Source of the DNA: Rhodoferax sp.
GTDB lineage: Bacteria > Pseudomonadota > Gammaproteobacteria > Burkholderiales > Burkholderiaceae_C
Assembly: GCA_013791765.1 (NCBI GenBank)
Contig: VMTC01000133.1
Span: forward strand, 1-56,810
Length of the DNA stretch: 56,810 nucleotides
Direction: 5' to 3'
Translations under genes and position numbers: made by a program
In this document: positions 37,528 through 44,895 of the stretch, piece by piece
How the letters are laid out: every line of letters starts with the position of its first letter
How positions within the stretch are numbered: the first letter of the stretch is position 1
Notes under the pieces: generated by a model
Told to the model about the DNA's origin: nothing
The model's input: the letters and a program-made list of their open reading frames with translations, nothing else
Database searches by the model: none

Positions 37528-39576
37528 ATGACGCCCACTTTTGACCTATCCGAACTGCTCGATGCGCTCGACCCGCAGGTCGGCCTGGCGCACCGCCACC
37601 TGTGGCTGATTGACTTGATGCGCTGGATCCGCGGCAACCGCGATTCAGTGCCGCGCACGCTGGCCCGGTTGACGCTGCTGCTCGACACCCTGCAACAGCG
37701 CCCGGATGCGCGGGCCAAGCTGCAAAGTTGGTGGCAGGTGCTCTTGAGCACCGTGGATGCGACCGCCTTGCTGGCCGACTACGGGTTTTCATCGCGCAAC
37801 GCCTTTGTCAGCGAGCTGGCCGAACGCCTGCGCCTCAAATGGCTGCCCGGCACACCGGAGACCGCCGATGCCTCGGCCCTGTTTGCCCTGGTGCTGTGCG
37901 ATGCCTTTGATGCCCGGTGGATCAACGCCCTTGACGACGCCACGCTGACGCGCTTGTCTGAGCTGCTGCATGTCTCGTGTGCCGACGTCAACGAGGGCAA
38001 CTGCGCCTGGGTACCTCAGGCCAAGCTCAGCAGCGTCTCGCCCTGGCAGGCGACGCTGCTGGAGGCGCTGACTTTTTGCACCAGCCAGATTCGCGCCACC
38101 GGTTTTTCACCCGAGTTGCGCCTGCGCATGAGCGTGCCAGCGCGTGAAACCGCCTCCTTTCACGCGCTCGACGGTGACATCATGGCACTGCAAGTGGCCT
38201 ATCTGGCCAGCCCGCAGGTCGAATCGCCCGCGCGCCAGCACGCGCTGCAGCAGTACCTGAGCCGCCTGGAGGCCTGCCGTCATGCGGCTGCGTCGGTGTA
38301 TACGCACCTTGACAGCAACGGCATCTCGGTCAACCTGGTGTTTCAGCTGCGCCAGCTGCGCGAGCGGGTGCTGCGTGTGCGCGCCCTGCTCGATTGCCTG
38401 CTGGCAGCCAGCCCGCAGGCCAGCACCGCGCGCTTGCTGGCGCAATTGGTCACGGTCGGGCAGGCGCGGCGCAGCCTGCGCGCCCTGATTTCCGCCAACT
38501 CGTCGATGCTGGCGGCCAAGGTGGCTGAGCGCAGCTCCGAGACCGGCGAGCATTACCTCACCCGCACGGTGCCCGAGTACCGCACCATGCTGCGCCAGGC
38601 CGCCGGCGGTGGCGCCTTGACCGCCGTCACGACCTGGATGAAATTCGGCGTGATGGCACTGGGCCTGAGCGCCTTCTGGAGCGGCTTCTGGTCAGGGGCC
38701 GCTTATGCGCTGAGCTTTGTCATGATTCAGTTGCTGCACTGCACCCTGGCCACCAAGCAGCCCGCCATGACGGCGCCGGCCATGGCCGCCAAACTCAAAA
38801 ACCTGGACGAGCCCGGCGCGCTCGACGCCTTTGCCGACAAGGTCACCTCCCTGGTGCGCTCTCAGGTGGCGGCGGTGCTGGGCAACGTGCTGCTGGTGGT
38901 TCCGGTGGTGCTGCTGATGTCCGCCGCGCTGCAGCTGGCGCTGGGCCAGCCGATGATTGATGCCAAAGCGGCTGAGTACGTGCTGCAGTCACTCTCACTC
39001 CTGGGCCCGACCGCCTTGTTTGCAGCCTTCACCGGCGTGCTGCTGTTTGCGTCGAGCATCATCGCGGGCTGGACCGAGAACTGGTTTGTGCTGCACCGGC
39101 TGGACTCGGCCATGCGCTACAACCCCAAGATCACCGGTGCGCTGGGGGTGGCGCGAGCGCAGCGCTGGGCCGCCTTCATGCGCGACAACATCTCTGGCTT
39201 TGCCTCCAACATCTCGCTGGGCTTCATGCTGGGCCTTGTTCCGGCCTTTGCCAGCTTTTTCGGGCTGGGGCTGGACGTGCGCCACGTCACCTTGTCAGCC
39301 GGCCAACTGGCCGCAGCCGGCGCCACGCTCGGCTGGGATGTGCTGCGCCAGCCGGCCTTATGGTGGTGTGTGGCGGCTATCCCCGTCATCGGCGCGTTAA
39401 ATTTGGGCGTGAGCTTTTATATGGCACTGCGCCTGGCCATGCGCGCCCACAACGTCACCGGTGTTGACCGCGCCCGCGTGCGCTATACCATCTGGCATCG
39501 CTGGCGCCAGGCGCCGCTGAGCTTTTTCTGGCCGGCACGCGATGCGGTGCCAGCGCCCCAACCTCTGAAGGACTAG
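37528..39576 (+). CDS. SpecificRecomb-family membrane protein
   Basis: A 682-residue protein of the family named after a gonococcal 'site-specific recombinase' (SpecificRecomb). The N-terminal 370 residues are helical and soluble. The C-terminal part has several hydrophobic segments (MALGLSAFWSGFWSGAAYALSFVMI; NVLLVVPVVLLMSAALQLAL; TALFAAFTGVLLFASSIIAGW; ISLGFMLGLVPAFASFFGLG). I see no tyrosine or serine recombinase active-site motif, so the recombinase name is doubtful and an integral membrane role is more likely. It is placed between apaG and thiL, 2 nt before the latter. Confidence 0.8.
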   Translation: MTPTFDLSELLDALDPQVGLAHRHLWLIDLMRWIRGNRDSVPRTLARLTLLLDTLQQRPDARAKLQSWWQVLLSTVDATALLADYGFSSRNAFVSELAERLRLKWLPGTPETADASALFALVLCDAFDARWINALDDATLTRLSELLHVSCADVNEGNCAWVPQAKLSSVSPWQATLLEALTFCTSQIRATGFSPELRLRMSVPARETASFHALDGDIMALQVAYLASPQVESPARQHALQQYLSRLEACRHAAASVYTHLDSNGISVNLVFQLRQLRERVLRVRALLDCLLAASPQASTARLLAQLVTVGQARRSLRALISANSSMLAAKVAERSSETGEHYLTRTVPEYRTMLRQAAGGGALTAVTTWMKFGVMALGLSAFWSGFWSGAAYALSFVMIQLLHCTLATKQPAMTAPAMAAKLKNLDEPGALDAFADKVTSLVRSQVAAVLGNVLLVVPVVLLMSAALQLALGQPMIDAKAAEYVLQSLSLLGPTALFAAFTGVLLFASSIIAGWTENWFVLHRLDSAMRYNPKITGALGVARAQRWAAFMRDNISGFASNISLGFMLGLVPAFASFFGLGLDVRHVTLSAGQLAAAGATLGWDVLRQPALWWCVAAIPVIGALNLGVSFYMALRLAMRAHNVTGVDRARVRYTIWHRWRQAPLSFFWPARDAVPAPQPLKD

Positions 39577-39578
39577 CC

Positions 39579-40586
39579 ATGGGTGAATTTGAGCTGATTG
39601 AACGCTATTTCAAACGCCCTGAGCGCCACACGGCGCGGCTCGCCCTGGGTATTGGCGACGACTGCGCGTTGCTGCCCACCCAGCCCGGCACACAGTTAGC
39701 CATTTCCTGCGACATGCTGGTCGAAGGCCGCCACTTTGTGGCCACGACGGACGCGTTCAAGCTGGGCCACAAAGCACTGGCCGTGAACCTGAGCGACCTG
39801 GCCGCGTGTGGCGCCCGCCCGCTGGCCTTCACCCTGGCGCTGGCGCTACCGCGCGCCGACGAGGCCTGGCTGGCGCCATTTGCGCAGGGCTTGCTGGCGC
39901 TGGCAGACGCGCACGGCTGCGAGCTGATCGGCGGCGACACCACGCAAGGGCCGCTCAACATCTGCATCACCGTCTTTGGCGAAGTGCCGGTGGTGAATGG
40001 CCGATCGCAAGCGCTGTTGCGCTCGGGCGCTCAAGGAGGCGACGACCTCTACGTGAGCGGCAATCTGGGCGACGCAAGGCTGGCGCTGGAGGTGTTTCGC
40101 GGCAGTGTCTCCGTCCCGCAGGCCGTGTTCAACGCGGCCCGTGTGCGCATGGAAACCCCAAGCCCGCGCGTGGCGCTGGGGCTGGCGCTGCGCGGCATTG
40201 CCAACGCCGCCATTGACGTCAGCGACGGCCTGCTCGGCGACCTCGGCCACATCCTCAAACAATCAAAGGTCGGGGCCACGGTGGATGCCGATTTGACTAC
40301 TACTTTAATAGCTGCTAACGCTTATTACACGCGGGCTAGAGGCCAATTTGATATAAATATTGCGCCAGAACAGTGGCGCGCCTGGGCGCTCTCGGGTGGC
40401 GACGATTACGAACTGCTGTTCAGCGCCCCGCAGGCCCAGCGTGCAGCGGTGGCTGCGGCGGCGCAAAGCAGCCAGACCCCCGTCACCCGCATCGGCCAGA
40501 TTGACGCCGAGCGCGGCCTGCGCCTGGTCGATGCCCAAGGGCAGCCGCTGCCCAACACCTACACCTCGTTCGACCACTTTGCCTGA
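39579..40586 (+). CDS. thiL: Thiamine-monophosphate kinase
   Basis: A 335-residue enzyme that phosphorylates thiamine monophosphate to thiamine diphosphate, the last step of cofactor synthesis. It has the ThiL blocks GIGDDCALL, AISCDMLVEGRHF, KALAVNLSDLAACGA and ISGGDDYELLF-like (LSGGDDYELLFSAP). Copy E of the 46-nt repeat is embedded in frame at about residues 243-258. The local codon use there is AT-rich and unlike the rest of the gene, but the frame is intact and conserved motifs on both sides are present. Confidence 0.94.
   Translation: MGEFELIERYFKRPERHTARLALGIGDDCALLPTQPGTQLAISCDMLVEGRHFVATTDAFKLGHKALAVNLSDLAACGARPLAFTLALALPRADEAWLAPFAQGLLALADAHGCELIGGDTTQGPLNICITVFGEVPVVNGRSQALLRSGAQGGDDLYVSGNLGDARLALEVFRGSVSVPQAVFNAARVRMETPSPRVALGLALRGIANAAIDVSDGLLGDLGHILKQSKVGATVDADLTTTLIAANAYYTRARGQFDINIAPEQWRAWALSGGDDYELLFSAPQAQRAAVAAAAQSSQTPVTRIGQIDAERGLRLVDAQGQPLPNTYTSFDHFA
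40307..40352 (+). repeat. 46-nt dispersed repeat, copy E (inside thiL)
   Basis: It begins AATAGCTGCTAACGCT, has GGGCTAGAGG at offset 26 and ends AATTTGAT. It is one of the best-preserved copies and is read through in the thiL frame. Confidence 0.88.
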
Positions 40587-40621
40587 AGCTGTAGTGCTGA
40601 AAGAGCATGCGTTTCATGACT

Positions 40622-40670
40622 ATTTATCCTTGCATATTGTTCATCACACGGGCGAAATGCAAGGATAAAT
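40622..40670. repeat. Perfect 14-bp inverted repeat between thiL and vapC
   Basis: ATTTATCCTTGCAT (40622-40635) is mirrored exactly at 40657-40670, with a 21-nt loop. It lies between the convergent thiL and PIN-toxin genes. The stem is AT-rich and no T-run follows on either strand, so it is at best a weak terminator; a protein-binding site or an insertion scar is equally possible. Confidence 0.7.
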
Positions 40671-40678
40671 GGCGTATC

Positions 40679-41086
40679 TCAGACCCTGAAAACTTGTAGT
40701 TTCAGCCCCTTGATGGCCGAAAAGTGCTTTTCATTGGCGCTTAGCAACACCAAATTGTGCGACATGGCCGTCGCGGCAATCAAGGCATCAGCCACAAATA
40801 CGCTGTGCGACAAGGCATACTGTTCAACTAGCTTACACGCTAGGTCACTGATGCCGGTCGTCACGGGCAACACATCGTGCTCGCCCAGCTTGAACGCCTT
40901 TTGCACCACCTTGAGCTCCGCTTTGTTGCGGCAGCCTTGAACCAGTTCCATATAAGAAACCGCCGAAATGTAGCCCTCGGCAATCGTCTGCAGAACCGCC
41001 ACGGCACGCTCATTGCCGCGTGCAAACCAGATCAACACATCAGAGTCAATCAACACGCCGTGGGCGGCAACAAGGGCGCCAGCCAT
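40679..41086 (-). CDS. vapC: PIN-domain toxin (VapC type)
   Basis: A 135-residue PIN-domain ribonuclease. Acidic active-site residues are visible in VLIDSDVLIWFARG, the Glu of SYMELVQG, and D in VADALIAATA. VapC toxins cleave tRNA or rRNA and are held inactive by the partner antitoxin. The ATG at 41086 overlaps the antitoxin stop by one base (TGATG), the usual coupling in such operons. It converges with thiL. Confidence 0.9.
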   Translation of the reverse strand: MAGALVAAHGVLIDSDVLIWFARGNERAVAVLQTIAEGYISAVSYMELVQGCRNKAELKVVQKAFKLGEHDVLPVTTGISDLACKLVEQYALSHSVFVADALIAATAMSHNLVLLSANEKHFSAIKGLKLQVFRV

Positions 41087-41352
41087 CAAAACCGCGGCAT
41101 GCGCAGCGTGCGCACATAAGCCCCAGGGTCGGCCATGTCGTCGCGGTCGGCCCACAAACCGGCCAGGCCTGCCAAGCGCTGCGCCTTACTCGCTGGGCTC
41201 GTCGTGGCCTGTTGATCCAGGAACTGGTCGACGGCCAGACGAATCAGTTCACTCTTGGTCACAGCCGCGCGCCGCGATGCATCTGCCAGCCGCACTTGCT
41301 GGGATTGCGTGAGATAAATTTGCGTACGGGCAAGGGTTGAAGGTTGCTGCAT
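41086..41352 (-). CDS. vapB: Ribbon-helix-helix antitoxin of the PIN toxin
   Basis: An 88-residue antitoxin. The N-terminal ribbon-helix-helix reads RTQIYLTQSQQVRLADASRRAAVTKSELIRLAVDQFLDQ. The C-terminal part (GLWADRDDMADPGAYVRTLRMPRF) is the flexible toxin-binding tail. I chose the ATG at 41352 because a perfect palindrome that looks like its operator lies directly upstream; starts up to 41373 are possible and would place that palindrome inside the gene. Confidence 0.85.
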   Translation of the reverse strand: MQQPSTLARTQIYLTQSQQVRLADASRRAAVTKSELIRLAVDQFLDQQATTSPASKAQRLAGLAGLWADRDDMADPGAYVRTLRMPRF

Positions 41353-41372
41353 GATGTATAAATTGTACATCA
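41352..41372. promoter_or_regulatory. Putative operator palindrome of the vapBC pair
   Basis: TGATGTA (41352-41358) and TACATCA (41366-41372) form a perfect 7-bp inverted repeat around a 7-nt AT-rich centre. On the minus strand this holds TACAAT, a plausible -10 box, directly before the antitoxin ATG. Autorepression by a ribbon-helix-helix antitoxin at such a site is usual for the family. Confidence 0.55.
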
Positions 41373-41427
41373 CAGACTGCTAACTCCCTGGCAACTACCC
41401 TGGGGCCCTAAGCCAATAACCGCCAGC

Positions 41428-42690
41428 TCAGCTGCCGGTCTTTTGCGCGTAGTACGACAGCCGCATGCGCGGGTTCAGGTACTCGATCGCGTTCTGCGCC
41501 AGCGCAGCGGGCTTGAGAACATGCTCGATTTTGAGCTCCTGCGACTCCATCAGGTTCAGCACCAGGGCCTCGCGCCGCGGCACACCGGGCTCGTACACCA
41601 GCACCGTGGGCTTGAGCGAACTGCCGGGCGTGGCGGCAATCACCATGCCCAGCGAGCCATTGCTGAGTTTCACAAACGAGCCCGGCGGATAGACCCCCAA
41701 CTCGCGAATGAACACCGCCAGCATCGCCGCGTCGAAATGGCGCGCCTCGCGTGAATACATGATCGACAGCGCCTCGGCCGGCGTGATCGCATCCACAATG
41801 CGCACCGGGTTGCACAGCGTGTCATAGCGGTCGGCAATCGCCACCATGCGCGCCAGCGGGTTGATTTTCGGCCCCGCTTCGCCATGCGGAAAGCCGCTGC
41901 CATCAAAGCATTCGTGGTGCTGCGCAATCACCGCACGCACGCCAGGCGGCACATGCTCGCCCACGATCTTGACGCCGTACTCGCAGTGCAGGCGGTACAG
42001 CGTCTCCTCACTGCGGTTGCGGTGCGGGTTGCGCAGCACCGTCTGGCTGATTGAGGTCTTGCCAATGTCGTGCAAAAGCGCGCCCACGCCCGCCACGTCC
42101 ATCACCTCGCGCGGCACCCCCATGCCCTTGCCGATGATCATCGTCAGGATCATCACGTTGAGCGCGTGCTGGTGGCTGATCTCGTCAACCTTGCGCGAGG
42201 CCACCATCATGATCGTCGCGCCCTGGTCGTCCAAGAAAGTGGCGGTCAACTGCTGCGACATCGCCCGCGCCTGGACTGCGGCGTGCTTGGGGTTGCGCAA
42301 AATCTCGGTCAGCACCTCGTGCGTGGAAGCAATCGAGGCCTCATAGAGCTTCTCGCAGCTCTGAATGCGCTCCCGGTGCGCCGCCATGCGCCCGGTGCGC
42401 GTTTGCTTCTCCAGCATCAGGCGCTGGTCGACGCTGTTGACCTGCGGCCCCTCGGGCACCACGGGCTCTTTGTCCAGGGGCAGCGGGCCGGCCTCGGAGC
42501 GCTGTGGGTCATAGGCCAGCGTGCGCAGCCCCAGCTCGCGCAAGGTGGCGAGCTGCTTGTCGGTCTTGATCAGGAACGAATTGACGAGAAACGGATGCTC
42601 GAGCCAGCTCAGGTCAAGCGACACAAACATGCCCAGCTGCAACTGGTCAATGTGCACCAGCGGCAGCGAATTGGAGACTTTGTTTTGCAT
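41428..42690 (-). CDS. HD-GYP domain cyclic-di-GMP phosphodiesterase
   Basis: A 420-residue protein with an N-terminal DUF3391-type domain (VHIDQLQLGMFVSLDLSWLEHPF) and a C-terminal HD-GYP domain. Metal-binding residues are in LLHDIGKTSI, GEHVPPGVRAVIAQHH and ECFDGSGFPHG; the GYP element here reads GFP, still within family variation. DRYDTLCNP is also conserved. It probably hydrolyses the second messenger cyclic-di-GMP and so may influence motility and surface growth. No transmembrane or receiver domain is seen. It is monocistronic, with the next gene upstream separated by a terminator hairpin. Confidence 0.92.
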   Translation of the reverse strand: MQNKVSNSLPLVHIDQLQLGMFVSLDLSWLEHPFLVNSFLIKTDKQLATLRELGLRTLAYDPQRSEAGPLPLDKEPVVPEGPQVNSVDQRLMLEKQTRTGRMAAHRERIQSCEKLYEASIASTHEVLTEILRNPKHAAVQARAMSQQLTATFLDDQGATIMMVASRKVDEISHQHALNVMILTMIIGKGMGVPREVMDVAGVGALLHDIGKTSISQTVLRNPHRNRSEETLYRLHCEYGVKIVGEHVPPGVRAVIAQHHECFDGSGFPHGEAGPKINPLARMVAIADRYDTLCNPVRIVDAITPAEALSIMYSREARHFDAAMLAVFIRELGVYPPGSFVKLSNGSLGMVIAATPGSSLKPTVLVYEPGVPRREALVLNLMESQELKIEHVLKPAALAQNAIEYLNPRMRLSYYAQKTGS

Positions 42691-42726
42691 GAATCAGTTC
42701 AGAATACATCTATCCACGAAGAATAA

Positions 42727-42750
42727 CCCCGCTGCGTTGCCACAGCGGGG
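42727..42750 (-). terminator. Hairpin terminator, OMP-type copy 1
   Basis: CCCCGCTG and CAGCGGGG form an 8-bp stem with loop CGTTGCCA. It lies downstream of the minus-strand TorF-like outer-membrane protein gene and before the HD-GYP gene. The same 24-nt hairpin recurs at 43822 and 48324. Confidence 0.8.
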
Positions 42751-42803
42751 CTATTGTCGTGAATTGGAAGCTGAAGCTGAAAAACCGGTTGATCGGCAAT
42801 GAA

Positions 42804-43478
42804 TCAGAACGATTTGCTGACGCCCAGGATCAAACGGCCCTTGCCTGCAATGCCAACTTTGTCCCTTTGTGCACCCGAATAAATGGCTGAAGCGCTCGTG
42901 GCATTGCCCAAGTCATACTTTAAGCCCAGGTTGTAGTCTCTGGCGCCAAAATTATTGGCGGTGTTGCGCCATCCCAGGCCCGAAGTCAGGGTCAGGGAAT
43001 CGGTCAAAGGCTGCTTGACACTCACGCTCAGGCGGGAGTGTTCATCGATAGAGCCACTGACACCGCGTGTGAGCTTGACGGTCAAATAGTCATAAGTCAG
43101 GCTACCGTACAGTTCATTGCCGTTCCAGCCAGCGTTATCAGGGTAGAGATAGCTGGCAAATCCGATGTCATAAGTGAGGTCCTTGCTGATCTGGCCGCCG
43201 TAGCCGCCATACAGGTCGACCTCGACATTGGCGCTGCCGAACTTGCCGGTTGAGTTCCAGTTGCCCACGTAAAAACCGTTGCCAAAGCTATAGTCCACGC
43301 CGCCCTGGATGGCCGGACGGAACGCTTTGGGGCTACGGCTGTCCTGGTCAATCCCGTTGGACTTGTAAAGCGAAACAGCACCAAGGTTGAAGGAAAGTTG
43401 CGCCTGCGCCATGGAAGGCGCCAGCAACGAAGCAGCCAGGAGAGTGGCTATGGCAAGGGGGGTCTTGATGATGTTCAT
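42804..43478 (-). CDS. TorF-family putative outer-membrane porin
   Basis: A 224-residue protein with a clear signal peptide (IIKTPLAIATLLAASLLAPSMAQA) and an outer-membrane beta-barrel composed of alternating aromatic strands. It ends in a C-terminal phenylalanine (GVSKSF), the standard outer-membrane sorting signal. The blocks FNLGAVSLYKSNGIDQDSR and AIQGGVDYSFGNGFYVGNW match the TIGR02001 (TorF-like) group. Substrate is unknown. It is followed by terminator copy 1. Confidence 0.85.
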   Translation of the reverse strand: MNIIKTPLAIATLLAASLLAPSMAQAQLSFNLGAVSLYKSNGIDQDSRSPKAFRPAIQGGVDYSFGNGFYVGNWNSTGKFGSANVEVDLYGGYGGQISKDLTYDIGFASYLYPDNAGWNGNELYGSLTYDYLTVKLTRGVSGSIDEHSRLSVSVKQPLTDSLTLTSGLGWRNTANNFGARDYNLGLKYDLGNATSASAIYSGAQRDKVGIAGKGRLILGVSKSF

Positions 43479-43580
43479 GGATTAAATATCGGTTGGACAA
43501 TGAAATACGCTCAGGTGAGCGAAATTATGCAATAGCAAGGCCAACAAGAAAACCCTGGCGCAGTTCGTTTGCAAAAAAGC

Positions 43581-43607
43581 AACAGGGCGCCGCGTGGCGC
43601 CTCTGTT
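43581..43607 (-). terminator. Strong hairpin with T-run, gene upstream missing
   Basis: AACAGGGCGCC and GGCGCCTCTGTT form an 11-bp stem with one bulge and loop GCGT; on minus it is followed by GCTTTTTTG. It would end leftward transcripts, yet no gene on minus ends just before it. It may be left over from a lost gene. Confidence 0.6.
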
Positions 43608-43637
43608 TGGCTGCGCAGAGGCAGCTAAGGCCCACGC

Positions 43638-43804
43638 TAAGGGCCTGTCCATGAATAAGCTGTGCATTTGGCCGCCGGATTTGGGATGCAATGCTACGGC
43701 AGCAAAGCGTGCCGTGCAGCTCTGCTGCACAAGCGATTTGCAACGACGCAGTGCGCCCAAAGGTGGTGGGCCAAATGTGCATGTTATTTGTGCACAGGTC
43801 CTAA
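43638..43804. mobile_element. Palindromic MITE-like element, about 167 bp
   Basis: The ends (TAAGGGCCTGTCCATGAATAA... left; the reverse complement of the right end reads TTAGGACCTGTGCACAAATAA...) match over about 35 nt with several mismatches, both ending in CATTTGGCC. The symmetry continues inward and closes on a central GTGCAGC-TCT-GCTGCAC hairpin, so the whole element is a long imperfect palindrome without coding capacity. It starts 17 nt past terminator copy 2. Confidence 0.6.
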
Positions 43805-43821
43805 GTTCAAAGCGCAAAAAA

Positions 43822-43845
43822 CCCCGCTGCGTTGCCACAGTGGGG
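43822..43845 (-). terminator. Hairpin terminator, OMP-type copy 2
   Basis: CCCCGCTG/CAGTGGGG with the same loop as copies 1 and 3 and a TTTTTT run on minus. No porin gene precedes it; the flanking 45 nt resemble the region between the porin stop codon and copy 3, so it marks a deleted porin gene. Confidence 0.75.
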
Positions 43846-43891
43846 TCTTGAATTCAACCGCTAACTCGGTTGCGTCAACGTGGGATTAGAG
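43846..43891 (-). pseudogene. Relic of a porin gene 3' end
   Basis: Read on minus, CTAATCCCACGTTGACGCAA and the following 25 nt align with the stop codon and trailer of the porin gene at 48389 (CTAATCCAGCGCTGGCGCAA...), up to the shared terminator. No porin coding sequence upstream of the stop codon can be recognised. Confidence 0.45.
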
Positions 43892-43945
43892 CGCCTAGTG
43901 CAGGCCATTCCATCAATCAATCCACACCCATCGGGACATCGGTGA

Positions 43946-44050
43946 TCAAAAAAACTTCTTGGAAAAATTGGCGGCCGCCATGGTGATCAGCGTGCCCAGC
44001 ATCCACTTGACGAGCAATAAATCACCTTTAATCGCTTCAAATCGGGGATC
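43946..44050 (-). pseudogene. C-terminal fragment of a small membrane coiled-coil protein
   Basis: Read on minus, an open frame of 33 codons ends in DLLLVKWMLGTLITMAAANFSKKFF and a stop. This is like the membrane tail of small DUF1640-type coiled-coil proteins. Upstream the frame runs into a short palindrome (AAAAGGG/CCCTTTT at 44052-44072) and is lost, so only the tail remains. The family assignment is tentative. Confidence 0.35.
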
Positions 44051-44189
44051 GAAAAGGGTAGCGTCCCCTTTTAACCTCTCAGAACTCACCGCGCTTTATC
44101 AGCCACATCGCCGGGGAGTGCATTGCACCACTCTACCGCTTCGGTTACGCGTACCTGGCCGACGGCGTGAATTAATTGGAATACGCACC

Positions 44190-44444
44190 TTGCGGCAGCG
44201 ACTGCAGCGTGCTGATGCACACCCGATTGACTACACCGATATTTCTGAGCTATCCGATGAATGGTTTTTACGCGCCGCACGAGAAGGCAACCTGGCCACG
44301 CCGCCAGCCAAAAAGCCCATCAGCATCAAACTCGATGAAGACGTGCTGGACTACTTCAAGAGTGAGGGCAGCCGGTACCAGACGCACATCAACGCTGTTT
44401 TGCGGGCCTACATGCAAGCGCAGCGCATTGTGCGATCGCGCTAA
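44190..44444 (+). CDS. BrnA-like antitoxin, orphan and possibly truncated
   Basis: An 84-residue protein (if the TTG at 44190 is used) containing IDYTDISELSDEWFLRAAREG followed by KPISIKLDEDVLDYFKSEGSRYQTHINAVLRAYM, the typical C-terminal DNA-binding part of BrnA-family antitoxins. A BrnT toxin gene is normally placed directly upstream; none is found here, only debris. There is no ATG in the conserved frame, so the native 5' end may be missing. It may be an orphan antitoxin or a remnant. Confidence 0.6.
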   Translation: MRQRLQRADAHPIDYTDISELSDEWFLRAAREGNLATPPAKKPISIKLDEDVLDYFKSEGSRYQTHINAVLRAYMQAQRIVRSR

Positions 44445-44895
44445 GGCACCAGAAAATCATGCCTGCCGACGGTATTTTTTGGGCTTGCGAATGCTGCCCA
44501 ACCCATCGACGAAACATTGCATATTTGCCAGGCCCTCGCGCAATGAGTACGAGGGTTGAGGCCGGTGCTTTGTCAAGGCGAGTGGATGCGATGTGGCTAC
44601 GAGCAGGGAATTTAACTGGCATCTGATCCCAAGCGACCTAATATGTCATATTAGAATATCATTTTAAAGAATAAAAATGATAGTTTTGACGCTTGGCCCA
44701 CATGAATACTTTGAATAACGCTATTCTAAATATAGCATTATTGGCATGAAAAACGTCGCCTAAGTGCAATATACGCATATATAAACACGGGGAACAAAGG
44801 GGCACACTCAGACTTCAATGCTGGCTGAGCGACAGATGACCGCCGTTTTTGCTTAAGGTAGTGCCATTGGAATCTGACCCCAATTAACCTTCGAA
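44445..44895. other. Gene-free AT-rich stretch
   Basis: No supportable gene. The part 44641-44790 is strikingly AT-rich against the genome background and holds small inverted repeats such as ATCATTTT/AAAATGAT. Near its right end is the first copy of a 24-bp direct repeat (44866-44889). It looks like foreign or decayed DNA. Confidence 0.5.
44866..44889. repeat. 24-bp direct repeat, left copy
   Basis: ATTGGAATCTGACCCCAATT plus four more bases; an identical copy lies at 46392-46415. The two copies bracket the ATPase gene. The unit is itself partly palindromic (ATTGG...CCAAT), as REP-like sequences are. Confidence 0.85.
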
